This document shows, piece after piece, positions 25,614-33,866 of a stretch of 64,000 nucleotides of DNA. Position numbers and translations under genes: made by a program. The notes under the pieces were generated by a model that was not told the origin of the DNA, ran no database searches, and saw nothing but the letters and a program-made list of their open reading frames with translations. Within the stretch, counting starts at the first letter, position 1, and every line of letters begins with the position of its first letter. The stretch is from Paenibacillus glycanilyticus NBRC 16618 (GTDB taxonomy: Bacteria; Bacillota; Bacilli; Paenibacillales; Paenibacillaceae): NCBI RefSeq assembly GCF_004000805.1, contig NZ_BILY01000007.1, positions 62,001 to 126,000 on the forward strand, read 5' to 3'.

Positions 25614-26672
25614 CTAGCTTTTTTCCGCGTCCGCCAGAATCGTCTTGTCTATGGCTTTGCTTAAATCCGGCGCCGCCTTGATTAATCCGTATTTGAGGGA
25701 AATATCTACCGTCCGCTGTACGGCATCATCAACGAACGAGCCGACCTGAGCATCCGTGAACCCTTCCGGCTTCACAAGCTTCGCCATCTCCATCAGCATG
25801 GTGGACTGATGCTCCTTCGTTGTGCTGCCCTCCGTGACAGCCTTCATGACGATATCGACCGCCTCTCCCTGATTGGCAATGGCGTAGTTCCAGCCCTTCA
25901 TCGTGGCGCGGATGGCCTTGACCGCGGTATCCCGGTTATTTTTCAGCCAATCCTCCTTTACCACCAGCGTATCCTCGAGCATCCCGACACCCGCATCCTC
26001 AAAGTCGTATACATACAGATCCTCCGGCTTCACGCCGCTCTCCAGCACGACATGGTACTCGTTATAGATGGTAGAAATCGCTACATCCAGCTGCTTGTTG
26101 AAAAACTGGTCCATCGTAAAGCCCTGCTTCACCAGCTCGACATCCTTCTGCGGATCAAGGCCGTTCTTCTCCATAAAAGCAAGCACCTGGAACTGCTGGC
26201 TTCCCGTCCACATGCCTACCTTCTTGCCTTTCATCTTCGCTGGCGCATCAATACCGGAAGCCTTGTCGGCAACAAACCTGTACGAGCTCTTTTGCAAAAT
26301 CTGCGCCACAGAGACAAGCGGCAATCCGTTGTCCCGGTTCACCAACAAGCTGTCGAAGCTTGTTACGCCGATATCCGCCGCGCCGTTCACCACCTGCTGC
26401 TCGATAACGACATCCGGCCCGCCGGGCACAATTTCGACATCCAGCCCTTCCTGCTCGTAGAAGCCTTTTTCCTTGGCGACAAAAATCCCCGCGAACTGGG
26501 CTTGAGGCACCCATTTCAGTTGAATTTTCACCTTCTTCAGAGGTTCGCTTGACTTGCCTTCGTTCGCCGAGGATTCCGATGGACTGTTATTGCCGCAGGC
26601 GGCGACCATAAGCAGCGCCATTGCCATCGTCAGCGAGGTTACGGCCTTCATGACCCGGTTTCTCCTTTTCAT
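25614..26672 (-). CDS. ABC transporter substrate-binding lipoprotein (NMT1/THI5-like)
   Basis: 352 residues. The signal sequence ends at a lipobox (LLMVAAC, Cys about 26), so it should be a membrane-anchored lipoprotein. The mature part has the NMT1/THI5 pattern: KIQLKWVPQAQFAGIFVAKE, EQEGLDVEIVPGGPDV and DIGVTSFDSLLVNRDNG. That pattern is typical of proteins binding pyrimidine precursors, riboflavin, nitrate or taurine-like ligands. It is followed by catabolic genes and preceded by two permeases and an ATPase in the same direction, so the ligand is probably a pyrimidine base or dihydropyrimidine/hydantoin (inference). Confidence 0.9.
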   Translation of the reverse strand: MKRRNRVMKAVTSLTMAMALLMVAACGNNSPSESSANEGKSSEPLKKVKIQLKWVPQAQFAGIFVAKEKGFYEQEGLDVEIVPGGPDVVIEQQVVNGAADIGVTSFDSLLVNRDNGLPLVSVAQILQKSSYRFVADKASGIDAPAKMKGKKVGMWTGSQQFQVLAFMEKNGLDPQKDVELVKQGFTMDQFFNKQLDVAISTIYNEYHVVLESGVKPEDLYVYDFEDAGVGMLEDTLVVKEDWLKNNRDTAVKAIRATMKGWNYAIANQGEAVDIVMKAVTEGSTTKEHQSTMLMEMAKLVKPEGFTDAQVGSFVDDAVQRTVDISLKYGLIKAAPDLSKAIDKTILADAEKS

Positions 26673-26737
26673 CTACCCCATCCTCTCCCTATCGCTATCT
26701 ATTTAAAAGATGAAGACATCCCCTGATGCGTAAGAAG

Positions 26738-27628
26738 TTATTGCGGTTTGCGCCTGGCGGCATGCCATGGAATCGCGATTCTCTCGATTAGCTGAATGAG
26801 GTAATAGAGCGCGATGCCAAGCACGGCAGCGATCACAATGCAGGACCAGGCGATAGGCATATTGCCCAGCTTGATCTGATCGGATAGCAGAAACCCCAAC
26901 CCTCTGGAGGAGATAAAAAACTCGCCAACTATCGCTCCTATAATGCCGGTTGCCATGTTAATCTTAAGTGCCGTAAAAATAGCCGGCAGGGCAAGTCTGA
27001 GCCTCAGCTTGAAAAAGATTGTTAACCTTCCTGCCGCGTAAGCATGCATCAGCTCCAGATAGGCGGGCTCAACTGAGCGCAGTCCCTTATAGGCGCTAAC
27101 CGCCATCGTAGCCATCGTCATGATCGCGACAATCGCCATCTTGGAGGCGACACCGTCGCCAAACCAGTTGTTCATAACAGGCGCGAGCGCAACGATTGGG
27201 ACGGCGTTTAAAGCAGCTACTAAAGTGATGGCTCCTTTGCCTGCTTGCGGAATAAAGGACGCCGCAATAGCAGCGAGAAGGCCAATAGCCGAGCCAATCA
27301 GGCAGCCCCCGATCATTTCCGCGCCGGTATAGAGGGAGTAGTTCCAGAGAAGATCGCCATTGGAATGAATGGCTCTGACGATTGCCGATGGAATCGGCAA
27401 TTGATAAAGCTCCAGGCGGAACAGCTTATGGAACCCTTTAAGCTGCCAGATGACCAAAAAGAGGAGGCCGAATCCGATTGGCAGCCATATCGTGCTTCGG
27501 GATTGTTTTCGTAAGGAATTTGGAGTTGAGCTATTAATCCTGGCGTTCAGTCCAGCTGATTGGTCTGCAGCTGCTCTTGGTTGCGGGGTCGGCGCAGGGG
27601 ACTGCTCCGTATTAACGGCGGTCATCAT
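26738..27628 (-). CDS. ABC transporter permease (BPD type)
   Basis: About 296 residues with six predicted membrane helices after a cytoplasmic N-terminal tail rich in Ser, Pro and Gln (1-45). The cytoplasmic loop YLELMHAYAAGRLTIFFKLR carries the EAA-like motif that contacts the ATPase. The longer ORF start at 27667 is unlikely: GGGGGAGGGG lies just before the ATG at 27628, and this ATG overlaps the preceding permease stop as ATGA, a standard coupling signal. It works with the adjacent permease, ATPase and binding lipoprotein. Confidence 0.88.
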   Translation of the reverse strand: MMTAVNTEQSPAPTPQPRAAADQSAGLNARINSSTPNSLRKQSRSTIWLPIGFGLLFLVIWQLKGFHKLFRLELYQLPIPSAIVRAIHSNGDLLWNYSLYTGAEMIGGCLIGSAIGLLAAIAASFIPQAGKGAITLVAALNAVPIVALAPVMNNWFGDGVASKMAIVAIMTMATMAVSAYKGLRSVEPAYLELMHAYAAGRLTIFFKLRLRLALPAIFTALKINMATGIIGAIVGEFFISSRGLGFLLSDQIKLGNMPIAWSCIVIAAVLGIALYYLIQLIERIAIPWHAARRKPQ

Positions 27629-28449
27629 TCTTCCCCTCCCCCTTGCTGACGGAATTCCGGCTGCCACGGGGTCAGTAACCGTTCAGCCAGCGTGACCAGC
27701 AGAAACCAGATCAACCCGATGGCAACGCTGATTAGGATCGTGGACCAGAACATATACACTTGCGAGCTGCCGTAGTAGAGAGAGCTGAGCATTAATACGC
27801 CGATGCCGTTTGGCGCTCCCATCAGCTCAACGATAATAGAAGCGGTAATCGCGAGAGGGGCGGACAGCTTAAGTCCGGCAAAAAGACCGGGAAGCGATGC
27901 CATCAGCCGCAGCTTGGTGTACGTCGTCCATCCGGAGGCTGCGTACGAGCGCATCAGCTCCTCCTGCTCAGGCTTGATGCTCTGAAGGCCGCGCAGCATA
28001 TGGATGGCTACCGGAAAAAAGGTTACATATCCCGCCATCAGCACCCTCGACATCGCAGGATCATGGATAATGCCGTACAGGATTGGGGCAAGCCCAATGA
28101 TTGGAACCATCTGCGAAGCAATCATATAAGGAGATAAGGTTAGCTCGATGGTTCTGGACAAGCTCATGATAATAGCAAGAGCAGCCCCTACCGCCGTTCC
28201 AATCAGAAATCCCAGTATCGAGTTCCCGAAGGTGATCGCGCCTTGCTCGGCTATCGTGGACCAATGCTTGATAAGGGCTTGAAGGACAAGATGAAGATAC
28301 GGGAGCTTGGAGGCCGGTGCCAGTACATGTGCAATATCGGCTATGTACCAAGCCGCTGCCTCCCATAGCGCCAGAGCTCCCGCCACCCATATGGCGAGAA
28401 TACCTCCTTGGCCGCTTTTTCTAAGCCATCCGCTTATCAAGAGGATCAC
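27625..28449 (-). CDS. ABC transporter permease (BPD type)
   Basis: 274 residues, six membrane helices, and an EAA-type loop (QEELMRSYAASGWTTYTKLR). It is a partner of the downstream permease, so the transporter is a heterodimer. The start is uncertain. The GTG at 28449 is only one base after AAGGAG, while a TTG at 28440 has ten-base spacing, which would remove three residues. Either way the gene overlaps the upstream ATPase gene, as expected for a tightly coupled transport operon. Confidence 0.88.
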   Translation of the reverse strand: MILLISGWLRKSGQGGILAIWVAGALALWEAAAWYIADIAHVLAPASKLPYLHLVLQALIKHWSTIAEQGAITFGNSILGFLIGTAVGAALAIIMSLSRTIELTLSPYMIASQMVPIIGLAPILYGIIHDPAMSRVLMAGYVTFFPVAIHMLRGLQSIKPEQEELMRSYAASGWTTYTKLRLMASLPGLFAGLKLSAPLAITASIIVELMGAPNGIGVLMLSSLYYGSSQVYMFWSTILISVAIGLIWFLLVTLAERLLTPWQPEFRQQGGGEE

Positions 28450-29230
28450 GCTCCTTGTAAAGGCAAGCTCTCACTCTGGCCGTCATCTCATGGAAACGTC
28501 CGGAATTACGGATAAACTCGTAGCTGCCCTCCTCCCGTTCGATGTCCAGAATCGCATGGACTCGCCCGGGATGCGCTGACATGACGATAACCCGATCGGA
28601 CAGGAATACCGCTTCCGGAATGCTGTGAGTAACAAATACGATCGTTTTGTTGGTCTGCTTCTGGATGTCGAGCAGGTCAAGCTGAAGCTTCTCTTTCGTA
28701 AACTCATCCAATGCGGAGAAAGGTTCATCCATCAACAGAATCGGCGGATCAAGCGCCAATGCTCTGGCAATGGCCACTCGTTGCTGCATGCCGCCGCTTA
28801 GCTGCCAAGGATAGTGATCCTTGAATTTTGCTAAGCCAACCATGTCGATCAGACGGCTTGATATGGCTGAATATTCAGACTTTTTAAGGCCAAGCACTTC
28901 CATCGGCAGCTCGATATTATCCTTCACCGTGCGCCATTCGAATAAGGTAGGGCTTTGAAAAACAATCCCGAACTTTCTCTTCAATCGGACTTCGCGGGGC
29001 TCCTCTTCGCCGATCGTAATCCGTCCGCTTGTCGGCTGCAGCAGATCCGCGATTAGCCGGAGCAATGTAGATTTGCCGCAGCCCGAAGGCCCTAGCAGGG
29101 AGACGAATTCGCTGCGATGGATATCAAAGCTGACCTGCGAGAGCGCCGTCACCTCTCTGCCCTTCCGTCCGAATATCATCGACACATCGTCAATCCGTAT
29201 TTCAATTTCCTTCTGACTCTCTTGTGACAA
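28421..29230 (-). CDS. ABC transporter ATP-binding protein (SsuB/TauB-like)
   Basis: 269 residues. Walker A GPSGCGKST, signature LSGGMQQRVAIARAL, Walker B ILLMDEPFSALDE and the switch histidine in FVTHS are all intact. It powers uptake with the two permeases and the NMT1-like lipoprotein. The start is TTG, with GAGGGGG eight bases upstream; a second GAGGG is too close. It is the first gene of a run of about ten minus-strand genes that ends at 18818. A palindromic operator candidate lies 65-84 bases upstream. Confidence 0.93.
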   Translation of the reverse strand: MSQESQKEIEIRIDDVSMIFGRKGREVTALSQVSFDIHRSEFVSLLGPSGCGKSTLLRLIADLLQPTSGRITIGEEEPREVRLKRKFGIVFQSPTLFEWRTVKDNIELPMEVLGLKKSEYSAISSRLIDMVGLAKFKDHYPWQLSGGMQQRVAIARALALDPPILLMDEPFSALDEFTKEKLQLDLLDIQKQTNKTIVFVTHSIPEAVFLSDRVIVMSAHPGRVHAILDIEREEGSYEFIRNSGRFHEMTARVRACLYKERDPLDKRMA

Positions 29231-29294
29231 ACCCTCAACCCCCTCGCTCTTGATGAAGATTGTTTATGTCATCCTTTTACGCGCCGCTTGTGTT

Positions 29295-29314
29295 GTTATG
29301 TAATATTATATAAC
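29295..29314. promoter_or_regulatory. Palindromic operator candidate ahead of the pyrimidine transport/catabolic run
   Basis: GTTATGTAATATTATATAAC is a 20-bp palindrome with 18 of 20 positions symmetric. GTAAT-TTGG-ATTAC follows a few bases on. Both lie just upstream of the ATPase gene in an AT-rich promoter-like stretch. The protein that binds is unknown; the PucR-family regulator at 17191 is one candidate. Confidence 0.35.
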
Positions 29315-29436
29315 ACGTAATTTGGATTACATTATACAAACTGTTTTACAAAATAGCGTGAACGTTTGACGTTATGTATAGAGGCGGTTGGTTGGCGGTT
29401 AGTCGATGTAAGGGTCGGGTTAGTGTTGGCGCTACG

Positions 29437-29619
29437 TTGCACATTGTGCAGGATAAGGGACGTAAAACGCTCTCCCTCGGGGAATACATTGCACAGATTG
29501 CAGTAAATCGGGCCTCATCGGTCCGTTCCGCTGCTCATTCACCGCAATATCCTGCATAACGTGCAACGTAAAACAAATTACTGGGCTGTAGAGCCTCATT
29601 ATACTGCATTTCGTACAGG
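29437..29619. repeat. Four-palindrome array A (52/63/52 spacing)
   Basis: Four 13-bp cores of the TGCACNNNGTGCA type are centred at 29444, 29496, 29559 and 29611. Centre spacings are 52, 63 and 52 bp. The array at 52470-52649 has the same cores and exactly the same spacings. It fills much of the 610-bp gap 29231-29840; no coding sequence is supported in that gap. Confidence 0.8.
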
Positions 29620-29791
29620 GTGGCGGGCTGGGAAAAGGTTGGTTGGCATGGTCTCGATATGGTCTCGATTGCACTCTGGGGACAGGAGCGGTTACACAAG
29701 TTGTTAGGCTGATCTCAGCCTCTCAGGCGTGAACGCACCATTCTGGGCTTGATAGACTAGTTTCAGCCTTTCAATTAAACATACAGCCCTG

Positions 29792-29829
29792 CAAAAAAAT
29801 AGAGGCTGTCCCAAAGGGACAACCTCTAT
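29792..29829 (-). terminator. Terminator of the beta-galactosidase operon
   Basis: A 14-bp stem (ATAGAGG-TGTCCC arms) with a three-base loop is followed by seven T on the minus strand, 12 bases after the GH2 stop codon. Confidence 0.92.
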
Positions 29830-29840
29830 CCTGCAACCTT

Positions 29841-32800
29841 CTATTTCGTAGAGCGATCAACCGCCGAAATCGTAAACGTGAAGCTCAGCTCCTGATCCGC
29901 CGGGATTTGGTATTCCGGATGAACCGGAGCGCCCCAGCTGTCGTCGCCGCCTACGCCCATTTGGCGGCCGGCAACCGTTACAACCGTGTAATGCGGCTGC
30001 GGCAGCTCATACCAATGAGCGGCATTTTCAAGCTCGAACGCCGTCCAAGGCGACACGTTGCATTCCACCGGCGCCGATGCTGCAGCATTCAACTGCAGGC
30101 CAAAGCCTTGGCTGTCGGTGATGCGCACTTGGCGTACGCCGGTACGGTTACCCGTCTCTTGCGGTACCAGATACGGAGTTGGAAGGTCCTTCACCGCACG
30201 GCTGAATGTACCAAGACGCGCGCCAAAAGCACGGTCGATATAATTCTCTTCCGGCCCCATGGCATACCACTCGGTCTGATCATAGTCCGCAGACAGCTTG
30301 AACGTCAGGCCAACAATCGGCACATTCGGAAGCCCGGCCGCACCTTTGTAATCGGTCTTCACCTCAATGCTTCCGTCAGCAAATACCGTATAAGTCGTGC
30401 GTACGCGCAGGTCGGCGCTAATGCTGAAGCCGTATTCGAACGCAACCGTTGCGCGGTCGCCCGACGCGGCAACGTCCAGCTCAACCTTCAGGCATTTGCG
30501 GGCCAAGCTTGCCGCATACCACAGACCGGCATCATAGCCATGCGCGTAACCTTTATCGTTATCCGTCTGCGCGCGCCAGAACTGCGGCACCGGCGGTGCT
30601 GCGATAAATTCGCGGCTGCCGTAACGGATGGAAGCCAGCGAGCCAACGCCTTTGGAGAACTGGATTGTGAAGCCATCGCCCATCACGCCGATGTTCACGT
30701 CGCCTTCTACAACGCGAATCGAGCCTGTTGGTACGGCTTCCTCGGCAGCAACCTCGAATACGTACTCGCCAAAGGCTACTTCATGACCGGCTTCTGCCCA
30801 GAGCTCATCCCGCTTGAGCACAAGCGCGGCATGAACCGCATATTCACCGGCAATCTTTGTTGCTTCCGCCGGCAGCGAAAGCGGCACAACGTCTTCGCTT
30901 CCCGGTTCAACGGACCTTTCACCGTTCCAGCCGAACACTTCCACGCCATCGCGGTATACGCGGACCGTCAAATCCCACTCGCTTGTATTCACGAACAGGT
31001 TCTCGTTAATCACTTTAACGCCCGTACGCGAAGGAACCAGCTTTACGTTCTGGTACAGGAACTTCACTTCCTGCATTTTCGGCGTTACCTTGCGGTCTGC
31101 GAATACGATGCCGTTGCCGCAGAAGCTGTAGTCCGTCGGACGATCGTTAAAGTCGCCGCCGTAAGCGAAGAACTCTTTGCCATAACGGTCCTTGGTCATA
31201 ATGGATTGATCCATGTAGTCCCAAATGAAGCCGCCTTGGTACATTGGGTACTTTTGCTCAAGCTCCGTGTATTTATGCATGCCGCCAACCGAGTTGCCCA
31301 TTGCATGCATGTATTCGCAGCTGATGTACGGCTTGGACGGATTGGACTCCAGATATTCGATAATGTCCGCAGGCTTGGCGTACATCCGGCTTTCCATATC
31401 GCTTGTCGCGTCGTATTTCCGGTTGTGGAATACGCCTTCGTAATGGACAAGACGGCTTGGATCCTTCGCATGGAAGTACTTCGTTGCGTTGAGAATAACT
31501 TCGCCCGCATACGATTCGTTACCGCAAGACCAGATTAGAATCGAAGGATGGTTCTTGTCGCGCTCGAGCATCGACTCGGCACGATCCAGCACGGAGCCTT
31601 GCCATTCCGGCAGATTGCCCGGCACGTTCCAGGACGGCTCGACTGCGCCCATCTTCTGCCACGAGCCGTGGGATTCAAGATTCATCTCATCGATCAGATA
31701 AATGCCGTATTCGTCGCACAGCTCGTACCACAACGTCTGGTTCGGATAATGCGAGGTACGAACGGCGTTCATGTTATTCGCTTTGATCGTGGTAATATCC
31801 CAGATCATGTCTTCAGCCGTAATGGCGCGGCCGCGGCGTACGTTGAATTCATGGCGGTTAACGCCTTTGAATACGATACGTTTGCCGTTGATGTGCATCA
31901 CTTTATCGATCATTTCGAAGCGGCGGAAGCCGGCTTTTTGCACAATGGCTTCAACCAGCTGACCCTGTGCATTCAAGACGGACAAGCATACGCTGTACAA
32001 ATACGGAGATTCCGCGCTCCACAGCCTTACTTCGCCCGCATCAACCGTTACCGACAGCTTGCCGTCGGCAAAAGCACCCTCGCCCGCAGCTGCAACAACG
32101 CCTTCCGCATCCTTCAGCTCAAGCTTCACCGAAGCACCCACATTGCCGGCTTGCTCCAATAATTCCAGATCAACCTTCAGCGTACCTTGCTTGTAGCTGT
32201 CGTCGAGGTCCGCATGGATAAACATATCTCTAACATGGATCTCCGGAACCGTATACAGATATACGTCGCGGAAAATACCCGAGAAACGCCAGAAGTCCTG
32301 ATCCTCGAGCCAAGCGCCCGAGCTGCGTTGGTACACTTCCACCGCAAGCTTATTATCGCCTTCCTTGATAAACGGAGTCAGATCAAACTCCGAAGGCGTA
32401 AAGCTGTCTTCCGCATAGCCGACAAACTCGCCGTTCAGCCATACATAGAAAGCCGATTCGACGCCTTGGAACGAAATATAGACAGGTCCGTTCATGGATT
32501 CCGGCTTGCGGAAATGCTTCACGTAGCTGCCTACCGGATTGCTGACTACCGGGATAGCCGGAGGACGAACAGCGTCCAGACCGTCCCAAGGGTACATCGT
32601 ATTTACATATTGCAGCTGACCGTAGCCCTGCATCTGGATATGCCCCGGCACTTGAATATCATCCCAACCGCTGCAATCAAAGTCTTGTTTATAGAAGTTT
32701 TCAATTCGGCTGGCCGCATTTACGGCGTAGCTGAATTTCCAACCGCCGTTCAAATCCTGGCGCATCGCCATTGGCGCTTTGCCCTCCGCTTCCTCCATCG

Positions 32801-32897
32801 AACGGTAATACCGATGATCGGAGTGCGCGTCCAGACGGTTTACGCGGTAAACGGTCGGATCGCTGAGCCAATTGATGTCTGCCCTTGTTGCTTTCAT
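29841..32897 (-). CDS. lacZ: Beta-galactosidase, GH2 (LacZ type)
   Basis: 1018 residues, the length of long LacZ enzymes. An N-terminal sugar-binding jelly roll (VYISFQGVESAFYVWLNGEF), Ig-like domains and the TIM barrel are in order. The acid/base Glu is in IWSCGNES and the nucleophile Glu in YISCEYMHAMGNS. The C-terminal beta-galactosidase small-chain domain begins near FWRAQTDNDKG. It should hydrolyse imported beta-galactosides in the cytosol (no signal peptide). An upstream in-frame codon at 32933 is rejected because AGGGAGGAT lies about nine bases before the ATG at 32897. Last gene of the galactoside operon, preceded by two leader hairpins. Confidence 0.93.
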   Translation of the reverse strand: MKATRADINWLSDPTVYRVNRLDAHSDHRYYRSMEEAEGKAPMAMRQDLNGGWKFSYAVNAASRIENFYKQDFDCSGWDDIQVPGHIQMQGYGQLQYVNTMYPWDGLDAVRPPAIPVVSNPVGSYVKHFRKPESMNGPVYISFQGVESAFYVWLNGEFVGYAEDSFTPSEFDLTPFIKEGDNKLAVEVYQRSSGAWLEDQDFWRFSGIFRDVYLYTVPEIHVRDMFIHADLDDSYKQGTLKVDLELLEQAGNVGASVKLELKDAEGVVAAAGEGAFADGKLSVTVDAGEVRLWSAESPYLYSVCLSVLNAQGQLVEAIVQKAGFRRFEMIDKVMHINGKRIVFKGVNRHEFNVRRGRAITAEDMIWDITTIKANNMNAVRTSHYPNQTLWYELCDEYGIYLIDEMNLESHGSWQKMGAVEPSWNVPGNLPEWQGSVLDRAESMLERDKNHPSILIWSCGNESYAGEVILNATKYFHAKDPSRLVHYEGVFHNRKYDATSDMESRMYAKPADIIEYLESNPSKPYISCEYMHAMGNSVGGMHKYTELEQKYPMYQGGFIWDYMDQSIMTKDRYGKEFFAYGGDFNDRPTDYSFCGNGIVFADRKVTPKMQEVKFLYQNVKLVPSRTGVKVINENLFVNTSEWDLTVRVYRDGVEVFGWNGERSVEPGSEDVVPLSLPAEATKIAGEYAVHAALVLKRDELWAEAGHEVAFGEYVFEVAAEEAVPTGSIRVVEGDVNIGVMGDGFTIQFSKGVGSLASIRYGSREFIAAPPVPQFWRAQTDNDKGYAHGYDAGLWYAASLARKCLKVELDVAASGDRATVAFEYGFSISADLRVRTTYTVFADGSIEVKTDYKGAAGLPNVPIVGLTFKLSADYDQTEWYAMGPEENYIDRAFGARLGTFSRAVKDLPTPYLVPQETGNRTGVRQVRITDSQGFGLQLNAAASAPVECNVSPWTAFELENAAHWYELPQPHYTVVTVAGRQMGVGGDDSWGAPVHPEYQIPADQELSFTFTISAVDRSTK

Positions 32898-32920
32898 TCT
32901 TCTAAAATCCTCCCTAAAAT

Positions 32921-32977
32921 GAATTATCACCACATAGCCCGTTACACGGGTTATCGTGATGATTCATACTTCGAAAG
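32921..32977 (-). promoter_or_regulatory. Leader hairpin element, copy L1 (next to lacZ)
   Basis: On the minus strand CTTTCGAAGTATGAAT leads into a hairpin whose arms are ATGAATCATCAC and GTGATAATTCAT around a CCCGT/ACGGG tip. It is followed at once by ATTTTAGGGAGG, the lacZ ribosome site. The first 24 bases match the copy at 50886 in 22 positions. Confidence 0.6.
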
Positions 32978-32988
32978 CGTACGCTAAT

Positions 32989-33046
32989 GAATGATCACCA
33001 CAATAGCCCGTTATACGGGCCATTGTGATGATTCATTACTTGCGAG
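32989..33046 (-). promoter_or_regulatory. Leader hairpin element, copy L2 (tandem with L1)
   Basis: CTCGCAAGTAATGAATCATC opens a long hairpin with AATGAATCATCAC and GTGATCATTCATT arms and a GCCCGT/ACGGGC tip. It starts two bases after the permease stop codon and is 12 bp from copy L1. The C-C mismatch and the bulge beside GTGAT recur in the copy at 50886-50943. Confidence 0.6.
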
Positions 33047-33047
33047 C

Positions 33048-33866
33048 CTATTTGACCGATCCCGTCATTCCCGCTACAAAATGCTTTTGCATCAGGAAGA
33101 AGACAATGGCTGTTGGCAGCGTCGCAATCAGAATAACAAGCATGTTCACGCCGTAGTCCGGCGAGTAGCTGGAGCCCAGATTCGAGATCAGGAGCGGAAT
33201 CGTCCGTTTCTCCGGGGATTGCAGCACAACGAGCGGCCACAAGTAGTTATTCCAGCTAGACATAAACGTAATGATGGCAGCCGCCGCATAAGTCGTTTTC
33301 ATGGTTGGAACGTAAATGCGGAAGAAAACGCCAAGTTCGTTTAATCCATCTATTCGACCTGCTTCAAGCATTTCCTTCGGGAACATCTTCGTACTTTGAC
33401 GGAAAAAGAAAATTAAGAACGCGGTCGTTACCGTTGGCAGCACGACAGCCGTCATCGTATTGATCCCGATTGCCGGGATATTTTGCGTAATTGTACCAAA
33501 CATACGGTACAGCGGAACCATCAGAGCAGCAAACGGAATCATCATCGACAGCAGCAGGATGTTAAAAACAACGTCCTTCGCTTTGCTGCGGAAAATTTCA
33601 AAGCCGTAACCGGCCAGAGAAGCAATAAGAAGGGCCAGGATCGTTGTCGAGATCGAGATTTTTGCCGAGTTAAGCATGGCTTGCCCAAGATCAACCTGAT
33701 CCAAAATTTTGTGCCAGTTCGCACCCAGACTTGAGCCGGGCATCAAAGTACCCTTCGTTACGTCAACCGATTTGTTCGTTGCGCTTATGATCATCCATAT
33801 GAATGGAAAGATCGATACAATGGCCGCAATGCTAAGGAATACATAGGTGAAAATCCGTTTAGCCAT
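33048..33866 (-). CDS. Carbohydrate ABC transporter permease (MalG type)
   Basis: 272 residues, six membrane helices, with the CUT1 EAA loop EAGRIDGLNELGVFFRIYVP. It pairs with the preceding MalF-type permease to carry the ligand delivered by the binding lipoprotein at 34880. The GTG at 33875 lies within the ribosome site AGGTGAT; the ATG at 33866 is the better start and overlaps the upstream permease by 8 bp. No ATPase is encoded in this operon, so a shared MsmX-type ATPase elsewhere must power it, as is usual for this family in Bacillota. Confidence 0.93.
   Translation of the reverse strand: MAKRIFTYVFLSIAAIVSIFPFIWMIISATNKSVDVTKGTLMPGSSLGANWHKILDQVDLGQAMLNSAKISISTTILALLIASLAGYGFEIFRSKAKDVVFNILLLSMMIPFAALMVPLYRMFGTITQNIPAIGINTMTAVVLPTVTTAFLIFFFRQSTKMFPKEMLEAGRIDGLNELGVFFRIYVPTMKTTYAAAAIITFMSSWNNYLWPLVVLQSPEKRTIPLLISNLGSSYSPDYGVNMLVILIATLPTAIVFFLMQKHFVAGMTGSVK

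Noticed and set aside
29374-29559. 61-codon plus-strand open frame
   Set aside because: It lies within palindrome array A, has no ribosome site, and the same array at 52470 is not open in that way.
29437-29619. CRISPR array reading of the palindrome arrays
   Set aside because: Only four cores of 13 bp, unequal spacing, related rather than unique spacers, and no cas genes.
29907-31538. Plus-strand open frame opposite the beta-galactosidase gene
   Set aside because: Antisense shadow of a gene with intact catalytic motifs; no ribosome site.
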